Assembly (NCBI GenBank): GCA_964429855.1
Contig: CAYSDM010000003.1
Coordinates: forward strand, 50,836-114,835
Length of the DNA: 64,000 nt
Direction: 5' to 3'
From: CALLMM01 sp964429855
GTDB taxonomy: Bacteria > Armatimonadota > Chthonomonadetes > Chthonomonadales > CAJBBX01
In this document: positions 1 to 8,252 of the stretch, piece after piece
How the letters are laid out: the number at the start of each line of letters is the position of its first letter
Position numbering within the stretch: the first letter of the stretch is position 1
Notes under the pieces: generated by a model
What the model was told of the DNA's origin: nothing
What the model saw: only the letters and a program-made list of their open reading frames with translations
The model's database searches: none
Position numbers and translations under genes: made by a program

Positions 1-980
1 CCGGTCCGGGAGGACTTCTCCGCCGCCTCCAGAATGGCGATAATCCTGCGAGCCTGCTCAGGCTTCACATCCAGAGGCTCATTCATCAGAAGATGGGCCG
101 CGATATCGTTATAGTACGCCTGCCAGTTGCTCTGCTTGTAGGGAACCTTGATTGAGGCGACATAGCCTTCATGCGCCACATTCACCGTCAGCGAGCCGTT
201 ACCCTCATCCAGAATGCCGCCTTTCGTACCCAGAATGCGCCAGCGAGGTCGCCCAACGGCGGCAATGCTGCTGATCTGAAGATCGGCAACACATCCGTTC
301 TCAAATCGAATCACCGCCTGCGTATGATCCTCATTGGTTGCATCCATCCACACGCGCTTCTGGAAAAATCCGTTCACTCCCGCCACCTGAGAGGGAACCA
401 GATTGAGGATCCAGTCTAGAAAATGCGCTCCCCAGTCGTACATCGCACCGCCAGAAATTTTTTTGTCGGCGCGCCACCAGGTTCCGGGATGCCCGTATCC
501 GCCTCCCCCCGCCTCGATATGGAAGACCTCTCCGATTAGCCCTTTCTGGATCACCTCGCGTATTGCCATGAAATCGCCGTCATGACGACGATTGTGAAAG
601 ACCGAGAGCATAACTTTATTCTTCTGCGCGGCTGCGATCATGGCATCCGCTTCTGCAACGGTGATACACATTGGCTTCTCGACAATCACATGCTTCCCGG
701 CTTCCGCGCACTGTATCACTGCCTCCGCATGGAGATTGTGCGGAAGGATTACCACGCAAAGGTCTACCTCCTTATCCATCAACAACGCCTTCACATCGGT
801 ATAGGTACGGATGCCAGGGAAATCCGCTCTGGCGGCTTCCATGCGTGTCGGGTCAATATCACAGGCAGCCACCGTCTGAATTCCTGCGTTGTTCATCCAG
901 TGGGCGTGCGCTTTGCCCATGTTAAACGCTCCGCCATATCCGATAACCGCGCCATGTAACTTTTTCTCAGTATCTGCCAT
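1..980 (-). CDS. Gfo/Idh/MocA-family oxidoreductase, 3' end outside window
   Basis: NAD(P)-dependent oxidoreductase of the Gfo/Idh/MocA family, which usually oxidises or epimerises sugars, inositols or related polyols. The frame opens at ATG 980 and stays open to base 1, about 326 residues, so the C-terminal end is missing. The N-terminus has a Rossmann start (AVIGYGG, residues 11-17), and the family EKP motif follows at 101-103. The middle carries a Gly-rich substrate-domain segment ending in GGAMYDWGAHFLDW, which resembles the family region holding the catalytic His. It is transcribed away from efp. No convincing minus-strand promoter is visible upstream. The substrate cannot be inferred. 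A second, distant family member lies at 19,395-20,429. Confidence 0.85.
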   Translation of the reverse strand, partial: MADTEKKLHGAVIGYGGAFNMGKAHAHWMNNAGIQTVAACDIDPTRMEAARADFPGIRTYTDVKALLMDKEVDLCVVILPHNLHAEAVIQCAEAGKHVIVEKPMCITVAEADAMIAAAQKNKVMLSVFHNRRHDGDFMAIREVIQKGLIGEVFHIEAGGGGYGHPGTWWRADKKISGGAMYDWGAHFLDWILNLVPSQVAGVNGFFQKRVWMDATNEDHTQAVIRFENGCVADLQISSIAAVGRPRWRILGTKGGILDEGNGSLTVNVAHEGYVASIKVPYKQSNWQAYYNDIAAHLLMNEPLDVKPEQARRIIAILEAAEKSSRT

Positions 981-1107
981 TGCTTAAGTAAGCTCCTGTC
1001 TGAGTTTGGAATCAAGCCTGTCGTTGGCGTAATTCCACGCTTTTGGGGGCGACTCCTTCTGAGGGAGAATACGCTGAATAGTTTATATTCGTCTACTATC
1101 ATCGTCC

Positions 1108-1137
1108 TTGCCCTTCCGAAAGGGGATATGCTATAAT
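1108..1137 (+). promoter_or_regulatory. Predicted sigma-70-type promoter for efp
   Basis: A TTGCCC hexamer (1108-1113) lies 18 bases before a perfect TATAAT (1132-1137), which is preceded by TGC, an extended -10. Transcription would start near 1144, leaving a leader of about 47 bases before the GTG start of efp at 1191. Prediction from sequence only. Confidence 0.6.
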
Positions 1138-1190
1138 GGTGAATCGCGGCGGATAGACCGCCCATGACTCTTGGGAGGATACATACAGTC

Positions 1191-1751
1191 GTGATTGACA
1201 CCAGCGATTTTCGTAATGGACTTTCCGTCATCCAGGATAACGACATCTACACCATCATCGAATTCCAGCATGTAAAGCCGGGAAAAGGCGGCGCGTTTGT
1301 ACGCACCAAACTGAAGAACGTTCGTACCGGCGCTGTATTGGATAAGACTTTTCGTGCTGGGGAGAAGATGGAGCAGGCGAGACTGGAGCGACGTCCGATG
1401 CAGTATCTCTACAGCCTGGATGATGAGTACTATCTGATGGACAACTCTACCTTCGAACAGATCACCGTTTCGAAGGCGCAGTTCGGCGATGCCGTAAAGT
1501 ACCTGAAAGATGGTATGGAAGTTACCGTGATTGACCATAACGGAACGATCATCGGCGCAGAAGTGCCCTATTTCGTGGAACTGGAAGTGATCGAGACAGA
1601 GCCGGATATGCGCGGAGATACGGCCTCTGGCGGTTCAAAACCGGCGAAACTGGAGACGGGAGCCGTCATACAGGTGCCTTTCTTTGTGAATGTTGGAACA
1701 CGAGTGAAAGTAGATACCCGCACAGACTCCTATCTGGAACGCGTGAAGTAA
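1191..1751 (+). CDS. efp: Translation elongation factor P
   Basis: EF-P enters the ribosomal E site and rescues ribosomes stalled on polyproline stretches. The protein has the three-domain EF-P layout: KOW-like N-domain with the DTSDFRNG start, two OB domains, and a C-terminus ending near RTDSYLERV. In the exposed loop VKPGKGGA the tip residue is Lys32, so modification would be of the lysine type (EpmA-like or related) rather than arginine rhamnosylation. I chose GTG 1191 (187 residues, normal family length) because GGGAGG lies 12 bases upstream and conserved EF-P sequence begins at once. An in-frame ATG at 1164 would add nine residues without similarity. It is first in a plus-strand run leading to accB and accC, a neighbourhood also seen in Gram-positive genomes where efp sits beside accBC. 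Confidence 0.95.
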   Translation: MIDTSDFRNGLSVIQDNDIYTIIEFQHVKPGKGGAFVRTKLKNVRTGAVLDKTFRAGEKMEQARLERRPMQYLYSLDDEYYLMDNSTFEQITVSKAQFGDAVKYLKDGMEVTVIDHNGTIIGAEVPYFVELEVIETEPDMRGDTASGGSKPAKLETGAVIQVPFFVNVGTRVKVDTRTDSYLERVK

Positions 1752-1790
1752 TCTGAAGGCGGGGATTCTCCGCCACTGGAGAACCAAACC

Positions 1791-3017
1791 GTGCCAATCA
1801 CATATAATCCAAGAGTTAATTCCGGCGAACGCGCTTACCAGACCCTGATGGACTGGGTACGCAAGGCGATGCAGCTTTCGGTCGTCGCGACCGTTGCGTT
1901 GGGCGCATATGTTCTCTACGGGTTTATGTTTGGCGAAGTGGGAAACTGGAGTTCGCTGACTCCGGATAATCGAGCGCGGCTGCTGAACAACATCACCGGA
2001 GCGATATTCTGGTTCAATATCTCCTTCAGCGTCATGATGCTGACGATCTGCATTCTCTACTATGACGAGGAGACTCTGGGCTATGTGTTGATTGCGGCAG
2101 GAGTTTTCTGTTATTACGGCGTTCCGTTCATGTTCAGCATGATGTCTCTCGGTACACTGGAAGAGTGGAACCGCACGCGCAACCTTCCAGCCCTTGCCGC
2201 CTATAACGAGATCATGATGCTGGGGCTGATCCTGGCTATTCCGGGTGGAATTCTGACTATTCGTGATATTATTCTGCGGCTTGCCGACGGATCACGACGA
2301 AAGCGCGAAGAGTTTACTGCCCTGCAGTATGGAGGCAGTGTCAAAGAGGAAAAAGAGGTCAGTCCGGCTCTCATCGGGGTTTTCGCAAAGTGCTGGCAGA
2401 TGTCCTACTGCCGGGAGGCAATTCGCAAACGCTGCCCCATTTTCCATGCGCGCACCAGATGCTGGAAGCAGCGAGTCGGCTGTATGTGCGAAGAGAATGT
2501 CATCCGTAAAGCAATGGACTCACTCATCAATAAAGAGGATATGGACCTCATCAAGAAGGAGGAACCGGTTAATGCATCCGTCGGCGGATTGCCTCCTCAG
2601 AAGACCGAGGAGATGCCTCGACGCGAGATTGTGCGGGATATTGCGCCAAAGGACGTGAAAATACCGCATAATCCAAACCTGACCTCCGCGCAGAAGAAGG
2701 AACGCTGTCGTAACTGTGTAATCTATAATGAGCACCAGAGATTGAAATACCAGTTTCTGTCGCCGCTCGTTATTATCATCATTCCGCTTGTCTGTTTTAT
2801 CTATTTTGAGCAGATTCAGACGGGACTGAACTCCCTGCTTTCGGGAGCGGATCGTATTATGGCGAATCTGTCTCTCGGAGCCAATCCCGCCAGCCTATCG
2901 CTGACCTCGAGTGTCAGTTCTGCCGCGCAATATATCATTCTCGCCTGTTTGATGGTCATTGCTCTCACCTGGACGCTGCGGTTCCTGGAATACGTGGTTT
3001 TTAAGCTGAAGATTTAA
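1791..3017 (+). CDS. Unknown six-helix membrane protein with cysteine-rich cytoplasmic loop
   Basis: I do not recognise this 408-residue protein. It shows about six hydrophobic segments (near 28-47, 67-90, 97-120, 142-164, 324-340 and 378-396). A long hydrophilic loop lies between helices 4 and 5. That loop holds six cysteines at 201, 207, 215, 224, 231 and 233 plus a CxxC pair at 306/309, interleaved with basic and aromatic residues (CWQMSYC, CWKQRVGCMC). Such spacing suggests a structural metal site, zinc or iron-sulfur, but no named family is claimed. The start is GTG 1791 with GGAG about nine bases upstream. It lies 39 bases after efp and 32 bases before accB, so it is probably co-transcribed with the acetyl-CoA carboxylase genes. 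Confidence 0.7.
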   Translation: MPITYNPRVNSGERAYQTLMDWVRKAMQLSVVATVALGAYVLYGFMFGEVGNWSSLTPDNRARLLNNITGAIFWFNISFSVMMLTICILYYDEETLGYVLIAAGVFCYYGVPFMFSMMSLGTLEEWNRTRNLPALAAYNEIMMLGLILAIPGGILTIRDIILRLADGSRRKREEFTALQYGGSVKEEKEVSPALIGVFAKCWQMSYCREAIRKRCPIFHARTRCWKQRVGCMCEENVIRKAMDSLINKEDMDLIKKEEPVNASVGGLPPQKTEEMPRREIVRDIAPKDVKIPHNPNLTSAQKKERCRNCVIYNEHQRLKYQFLSPLVIIIIPLVCFIYFEQIQTGLNSLLSGADRIMANLSLGANPASLSLTSSVSSAAQYIILACLMVIALTWTLRFLEYVVFKLKI

Positions 3018-3049
3018 CGCACTCTAACGGCGCAAAAAGCAGGTTATCA

Positions 3050-3484
3050 ATGGGAATGGATGAGATAGAACAACTGGTGCGCCTGGTGGCAGGAGCGAGG
3101 GTTTCGGAACTGACGGTACAGAAGGATGGACGACGTATTACGATACGCAAATCCGTCGTTTTGTCCTCACAGAGACCTCGCAATGATCAAGAGGCATCCA
3201 CATCAGCCTCGTTCGATCAGACTGCCTCTGAATTGGAAGAGATCAATCTCAATACCTTCCAGGAGATAACTGCGCCGATGGTCGGAATCTTTCGGCAGGC
3301 TCGAACCCCGATTCGCGAGGGAGACTCGATCCGCGAAGGTCAGGTTGTGGGCATGATCGAATCGATGAAACTGATGAACGATATTCGCTCCGAACTGGTC
3401 GGCGTCGTGCAGGAAGTCCTGGCGGAGGATGGAATGCCGGTGGAATACGGGCAGCCTCTCTTTAGACTGACTTCGGGAGGTTAA
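3050..3484 (+). CDS. accB: Acetyl-CoA carboxylase biotin carboxyl carrier protein
   Basis: Carries the biotin that shuttles carboxyl groups from biotin carboxylase to carboxyltransferase in the first step of fatty-acid synthesis. The 144-residue protein has the usual short N-terminal helix (DEIEQLVRLV), a variable linker (about 36-72) and a C-terminal biotinyl domain. The acceptor is Lys107 in ESMKLMN, with Ser where many family members have Ala. It is separated from its partner accC by a prepilin-like gene, which is unusual because accB and accC normally adjoin. The carboxyltransferase genes accA and accD are not in this window. Confidence 0.95.
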   Translation: MGMDEIEQLVRLVAGARVSELTVQKDGRRITIRKSVVLSSQRPRNDQEASTSASFDQTASELEEINLNTFQEITAPMVGIFRQARTPIREGDSIREGQVVGMIESMKLMNDIRSELVGVVQEVLAEDGMPVEYGQPLFRLTSGG

Positions 3485-3485
3485 A

Positions 3486-3863
3486 ATGGAAACAGGAAAC
3501 GAGACTGGTCGGATTAAAGGCTTTTCACTGGTTGAAATGCTCATCGTCCTGGTTATCATTCTCATTCTGGCAGCCATCATTCTCCCCAACTATATCGGGG
3601 GAGGAAAACGCGCAGACGGAACAACGGTAAAGGCGCCGATCACTGTCGCAAAAGACTCGGTCTGCCAGCAGAATATCCGACAGGTGCGACAGGCAATCCA
3701 GGCATTTATCGCCGCAGATCCTGAAGGGAAACTACCGCAAAGCCTCTCAGATATACGCGAGGTAGCTCCCATAAGCCGTTGCGAGGTCGGTAAAGAGCCG
3801 TATGTCTATGATCCGCAAACCGGACAGGTTCGTTGTCAGCATTCCGGGCACGGAAGCTATTGA
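3486..3863 (+). CDS. Type IV prepilin / pseudopilin-like protein
   Basis: A 125-residue protein with a class III (type IV prepilin) signal: short basic leader, KG|FSLVEMLIV cleavage site after Gly12, Glu at mature position 5, then a hydrophobic helix to about residue 35. A prepilin peptidase (PilD type) would cleave and N-methylate it. The globular part is small, with Cys55, Cys98 and Cys115 spread along it, so one disulphide is possible. No other pilus genes are nearby. It starts one base after the accB stop and 79 bases before accC, so it is likely co-transcribed with them. It could be a minor pilin or a type II secretion pseudopilin. Confidence 0.8.
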   Translation: METGNETGRIKGFSLVEMLIVLVIILILAAIILPNYIGGGKRADGTTVKAPITVAKDSVCQQNIRQVRQAIQAFIAADPEGKLPQSLSDIREVAPISRCEVGKEPYVYDPQTGQVRCQHSGHGSY

Positions 3864-3942
3864 CCCACGTGACCGTCGATCTGTCCGTCACACCTTCTCT
3901 CATACTCTCAGAATCACAACCTGCCCTTTCAGATAACATTCT

Positions 3943-5301
3943 ATGTTCAAGAAAATACTGATCGCTAATCGCGGTGAAATCGCGGTGCGGATCATTCGCG
4001 CCTGCCAGGAACTCAGGATCAAAACGGTTGCAGTCTACTCGACCGCCGATGCAGACTCCCTGCATGTTCAGCTTGCAGATGAATCGGTCTGTATCGGACC
4101 TCCTCCCAATAAAGACAGCTATCTCCACGCCCCCAATATCATCTCTGCCGCGCAGATCACGGGAGCGGAAGCGATCCATCCCGGCTACGGATACCTCAGC
4201 GAACAGGCGAGTTTTGCGGAAGCCTGTGAAGCCTGTCATCTCACCTTCATCGGTCCTCCTCCCGGCGTTATTGAACAGATGGGAGACAAAGCGCGCGCCC
4301 GTCAGATCGCTCGACAGGCGCGAGTACCCATCATTCCTGGCAATGAGGGCACGGTCAGCAATGAGCAGGAGGCCCAGCGCATCGCTCAGAAGATCGGCTA
4401 TCCGCTCCTGATCAAAGCTGTTGCAGGCGGTGGAGGGACGGGAATTCGTAAGGTACTCGATCCCGATGAACTGCCGCGCGCCCTGCAGATGGCACGTTCT
4501 GAAGCGGAAGCTGCCTTCGGTAATCCCGAAGTCTATATGGAAAAGTTCATCGAACAACCTCGCCACATCGAAGCGCAGGTGCTGGCAGATTCTCATGGTC
4601 AGGTGATCCATCTTGGACTGCGTGACTGCTCCGTGCAGAATATTCGACATAAAAAACTGGTGGAGGAAGCGCTCGCCAGCGAAATACCGATCGGTCTTCA
4701 GAATAAGATTGCGGAAGCGGCTGTGAGACTGGCGCGTAGTGTCGGGTATCGAAATGCTGGCACCATCGAATTTCTTGCAGATAAGAGCGGTGACTTCTAC
4801 TTTCTGGAGATGAATACGCGCCTCCAGGTTGAGCATCCTGTTACGGAAATGGTGACCGGTCTGGATATTGTTCGGGAGCAGATCAGGATCGCTTCTGGAG
4901 ACCGCATCTCCGTCAATCAGAAGCAGGTCACATTTCGAGGACACTCCATCGAGTGCCGAATAACGGCGGAAGACCCGAAACGCAACTATGCTCCCTCTGC
5001 TGGACGCATTACACATGTGCATTTTCCTGGCGGTCATGGCGTTCGTGTGGACAGCCAGATATATCCAGGATATGAAGTTCCCCCCTACTACGACCCCATG
5101 CTGGCAAAGCTGATCGTCTGGGCATATGATCGCCCTCGTGCCATCGCCCGTATGCTGCGATGCCTGAACGAGATGCAGATCGAGGGCATTCCCACAAATA
5201 TCGAGTTGCAAAAACGAATCATCATGCACCCGGTCTATCGCAAAGGCGATTTCAGCACCGACTTGATTTCGCAGATGATGATCGAGGCGAACGGTTCCTG
5301 A
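3943..5301 (+). CDS. accC: Biotin carboxylase subunit of acetyl-CoA carboxylase
   Basis: Catalyses ATP-dependent carboxylation of biotin on AccB. At 452 residues it is family length, with the N-terminal FKKILIANRGEIAVRI motif, a central ATP-grasp fold, the carboxylase signature MNTRLQVEHPVTE and a C-terminal BC domain. Two usually strict segments deviate. The glycine loop reads AGGGGTGIRKV, with Thr where Arg is typical. The segment before VVEEA reads QNIRHKKLVEEA, one residue longer than the usual QRRHQK form. The catalytic Glu/Arg core (TRLQVEHP) is intact, so activity is expected. Pyruvate or propionyl-CoA carboxylase subunits are the alternative, but accB upstream favours acetyl-CoA carboxylase. 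Confidence 0.92.
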   Translation: MFKKILIANRGEIAVRIIRACQELRIKTVAVYSTADADSLHVQLADESVCIGPPPNKDSYLHAPNIISAAQITGAEAIHPGYGYLSEQASFAEACEACHLTFIGPPPGVIEQMGDKARARQIARQARVPIIPGNEGTVSNEQEAQRIAQKIGYPLLIKAVAGGGGTGIRKVLDPDELPRALQMARSEAEAAFGNPEVYMEKFIEQPRHIEAQVLADSHGQVIHLGLRDCSVQNIRHKKLVEEALASEIPIGLQNKIAEAAVRLARSVGYRNAGTIEFLADKSGDFYFLEMNTRLQVEHPVTEMVTGLDIVREQIRIASGDRISVNQKQVTFRGHSIECRITAEDPKRNYAPSAGRITHVHFPGGHGVRVDSQIYPGYEVPPYYDPMLAKLIVWAYDRPRAIARMLRCLNEMQIEGIPTNIELQKRIIMHPVYRKGDFSTDLISQMMIEANGS

Positions 5302-5316
5302 TGGAATAGTCTTTTT

Positions 5317-8157
5317 ATGCGCTGCTACCGGAAACCTCACGACATGCTGATTCTTGCTCTGCTGATTGCGTCCTTTCTTCCTGGCTTGCAGAGTCATGTC
5401 AGTGGACAAACGGCTGCAACAGAACCGTCTGGGGAGACGAATCGCCTTTCCGTGTCCGTAGATCAAACGGGCGGTCTTCAGATTACTTACGACGGGGTTC
5501 CGGTTATTCGCGGAAGCCTGCTTCAGATTTTCGCCATAAACTCCCGTGACAGTTTCAGTTCAGGAAGAGGCGGAAGAGTTCTCCCCTTCTCTGAATCCGG
5601 AACCAATCAGCATGTGATTGTCTATGATCATCCGCACAGCATTTTTCAGGGCAGGGTCGCCTGCAAAGTGACTGACAAAGACTCCGTTACACTGACGATG
5701 GATGGTCTATGGAAACAACCGGAAGCAGCGCGATTTGAGTGGGCGGCCGGTCGGCTCTGGAGTCAGGGTTTAGAAGACGCAGAATGGATCGCAGAGGAGT
5801 CTTCTGGCAGCGTCAAACAGGGAAAGTTGGCTCCAAATCCGACCTCCGACGACTGGCGGAGCGCGATACTGGCACAGGGGTTTCGCACGTTCCAGTTTCG
5901 TGGTCGCGCCTATCATCTGACGATATCTGCCGGCAACGACAGCCCCGATATTCTCGTGTTCGACGGACGACGAAGCCGCGCAAATTGGGCACAGGGAGGG
6001 CGCTATCTCTGGCTGGGCTTTGTGGACTCTCCCGTTCCTTCACATATGCCTTTCAAGCGATCCTTAACTCTGAAGTTCACCCCCATCCCTTTTGCAGCAG
6101 GCGAGACGGTTCAGTACACGACTCCGCTGGTTCCATTGCCGAAGCACCCCCCTCGCGACACAAAGCCGCCTGTGATCATTCCCGCTCCCAAACAGGCCGC
6201 CTTCTCCAGAGTTCACTTTACACTCACCCCTCAGACGAAGGTATATTGTCAACTGCCGAATGACAGACGCATTCAGAGAGCGGTCACACAGTTTCGTTCA
6301 GATTTCGGCAATCTTCCCCGCGCTACAGGAAAATGGACAGGAAAAGGGATATTGATTGCCGTTCCTTCCGGGGCAACCCGAACCGATCATTGGCTTACTG
6401 CCAGGGCGCTGTCTGTCTACCATGATGATAAACCGGGCTGGCGGGAACTCTATCAAATACGGGTCACGCGGAACTACATCGTGGTTCTCGGTCGAACGGC
6501 TGCAGGCGCTTTCTACGGTTTACAGACGCTCCGACAGTTGGCGAAACGCACGAATACAGGGATCGAGTTTCATGGAGCGGAGATCCTTGACTGGCCATCG
6601 CTGACTTTTCGCGGAGCGCACCTATTTGTCGGCAATCGGGCGCGTCCCTATCACCAGAAACTTATCTCGCGAATCTTCTCCCGCTATAAACTCAACCATC
6701 TTGTTTTACAGTGTGAATACGTTCGCTGGGATACCGACCCGTCTATCGCGGTAGACTTCTCGATGTCGAAAAAGGATCTGATAGCGGATGTTGAGTATGC
6801 CAGAACGCATTTCATGGAGGTTTCTCCGCTCATCAACTCTCTGGGTCATGCCGAGTGGATGTTCAAGAACGGTCGCAACCTCGATCTGGCGGAAGACCCT
6901 GTGACACCTTACGCGGTTCGAGTCAGAAAGCCAGAGACGCACGCCTTCCTCCGTTCGATAATAGATGAAGCGCTGGAGATTTTCAAGCCGAACTGGTTTC
7001 ATATAGGACATGACGAAGTGAGCCTGTTCGGACGTTACCCTTTTCGCCCGGAGAGTATCTCCGCCGGCTCCACGCTGCAGGAAGCGGAGACCAACCTGTT
7101 TCTGGAAAACGTGCACAGGCTGCACTCCCATCTTCAGGGGCGTAGCGTCAAAACGATGCTATGGGGAGATATGCTTCTGAATCGCTCAGAGTCTTCCGAC
7201 ATGGCGGCAAACGCGCCCACGCCGGAGATCGCCCGTCAAAGGCGGGAAGGACTTCCTTTCGATGTGGTAATTGCAGATTGGCACTACTCGCCGGAGCCGA
7301 AAGAGAGGTATAAAAGCCTGCAGGTATTCCAATCACACGGGTTTCCGGTGATTGCTACAACCTGGTATAACCCGGAGAATATCTACCACTTTGCGCGCGC
7401 TGCGATTGAGCAGAAAGCGCTTGGACTCCTCCAATCCACCTGGGCGGGATATAACAGTCACGAAGGCGTATTGAAAACGGAGATGCGGCAATTCGTTGCT
7501 TTTATTCTGGCGGCGGAGTATGCCTGGAGCGGCAATCCCCTTCCTCCCGACCGACTTCCCTATCGCGCTGAGCAGATATTCAAAGAGCTGTGGCGCGACC
7601 CAATCCTAATTGCTGGTCAGACACGGTACTGGTCGGTAGACCTTCAGAAGGTTTCGAGGAATCTGCCACTGTCTGCGTTCAATCTTCCGACAGGGATGCA
7701 GTGGTTCGGAGCAATCCCGTTTATTATTGCCGGTCGGTCAAACCAGCCGAAAGGGATTACGCTGTCAGGACGGCTGCTTTCCACTGACCCTAAGCGCGTC
7801 CCGAAGTCCATTTCCCTGTCCATCGGCAAGAGAGCAAAATGGCTGTTCTTCCTGCACGCCAGCGCCTATCCCTCCACAAATCGAGAAACCGGGAGCTATA
7901 CGATCCTCTATTCCGACGGTCGTCGAAAAACCGTTCCGTTGATCTATGGCGATCATATCCGCGCCTTGTTTGATCCGGGAGAAGTCATCTCCGCCGACAA
8001 TTCATGGATCGGAAAGTGCCGGGAGGGACAATCCGCCGCCATACAGACCCTTCGCTGGAAGAATCCGTTCCCCTCTGTACCCATTCGCGCCATCGAATTT
8101 CATTCTTCCGACTCCGTCGCCTCCCCCATCCTGCTGGCAATAACCGGGTACGAATGA
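5317..8157 (+). CDS. Secreted glycoside hydrolase family 20 (beta-N-acetylhexosaminidase-like)
   Basis: A 946-residue exported protein with an N-terminal hydrophobic signal (about residues 10-30, MLILALLIASF...). A large N-terminal region of unknown type follows, then a GH20b-like helper domain (near 290-420) ending at the typical ILDWPSLTFRGAH. The GH20 barrel carries the catalytic pair Asp566-Glu567 in HIGHDEVSLFG. In this family Glu is the acid and Asp orients the substrate acetamido group. The tail from about 760 is probably a carbohydrate-binding or beta-sandwich part. It likely releases terminal GlcNAc or GalNAc from glycans or chitin outside the cytoplasm. It begins 15 bases after accC, so transcription may read through. 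Confidence 0.85.
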   Translation: MRCYRKPHDMLILALLIASFLPGLQSHVSGQTAATEPSGETNRLSVSVDQTGGLQITYDGVPVIRGSLLQIFAINSRDSFSSGRGGRVLPFSESGTNQHVIVYDHPHSIFQGRVACKVTDKDSVTLTMDGLWKQPEAARFEWAAGRLWSQGLEDAEWIAEESSGSVKQGKLAPNPTSDDWRSAILAQGFRTFQFRGRAYHLTISAGNDSPDILVFDGRRSRANWAQGGRYLWLGFVDSPVPSHMPFKRSLTLKFTPIPFAAGETVQYTTPLVPLPKHPPRDTKPPVIIPAPKQAAFSRVHFTLTPQTKVYCQLPNDRRIQRAVTQFRSDFGNLPRATGKWTGKGILIAVPSGATRTDHWLTARALSVYHDDKPGWRELYQIRVTRNYIVVLGRTAAGAFYGLQTLRQLAKRTNTGIEFHGAEILDWPSLTFRGAHLFVGNRARPYHQKLISRIFSRYKLNHLVLQCEYVRWDTDPSIAVDFSMSKKDLIADVEYARTHFMEVSPLINSLGHAEWMFKNGRNLDLAEDPVTPYAVRVRKPETHAFLRSIIDEALEIFKPNWFHIGHDEVSLFGRYPFRPESISAGSTLQEAETNLFLENVHRLHSHLQGRSVKTMLWGDMLLNRSESSDMAANAPTPEIARQRREGLPFDVVIADWHYSPEPKERYKSLQVFQSHGFPVIATTWYNPENIYHFARAAIEQKALGLLQSTWAGYNSHEGVLKTEMRQFVAFILAAEYAWSGNPLPPDRLPYRAEQIFKELWRDPILIAGQTRYWSVDLQKVSRNLPLSAFNLPTGMQWFGAIPFIIAGRSNQPKGITLSGRLLSTDPKRVPKSISLSIGKRAKWLFFLHASAYPSTNRETGSYTILYSDGRRKTVPLIYGDHIRALFDPGEVISADNSWIGKCREGQSAAIQTLRWKNPFPSVPIRAIEFHSSDSVASPILLAITGYE

Positions 8158-8176
8158 TATCTTCTCGTTGATAGAT

Positions 8177-8220
8177 TTGACCGACAGGCAGATTCACAGT
8201 AAAATAGAAGGCTGCCTGTC
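8177..8220 (+). promoter_or_regulatory. hisS promoter overlapped by a perfect 9-bp inverted repeat
   Basis: TTGACC (8177-8182) and TAAAAT (8200-8205) are separated by 17 bases. GACAGGCAG (8183-8191) and its exact reverse complement CTGCCTGTC (8212-8220) flank the -10 region with a 20-base gap. The repeat starts directly after the -35 box and ends beyond the expected start site. It could be a repressor operator or could pair in RNA from the upstream gene. No T-run follows, so a simple terminator is unlikely. Confidence 0.55.
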
Positions 8221-8252
8221 CCAACAGATTACCCTTCAGGAGTAGCCAGACG

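Noticed and set aside
1752..1790. Small GGCGG/CCGCC hairpin after efp
   Set aside because: Five-bp stem without a T-run, so too weak to call a terminator.
3706..5466. Minus-strand open frame of 586 codons opposite accC
   Set aside because: It mirrors accC codon by codon on the other strand, has no recognisable domain or ribosome site, and accC is certain.
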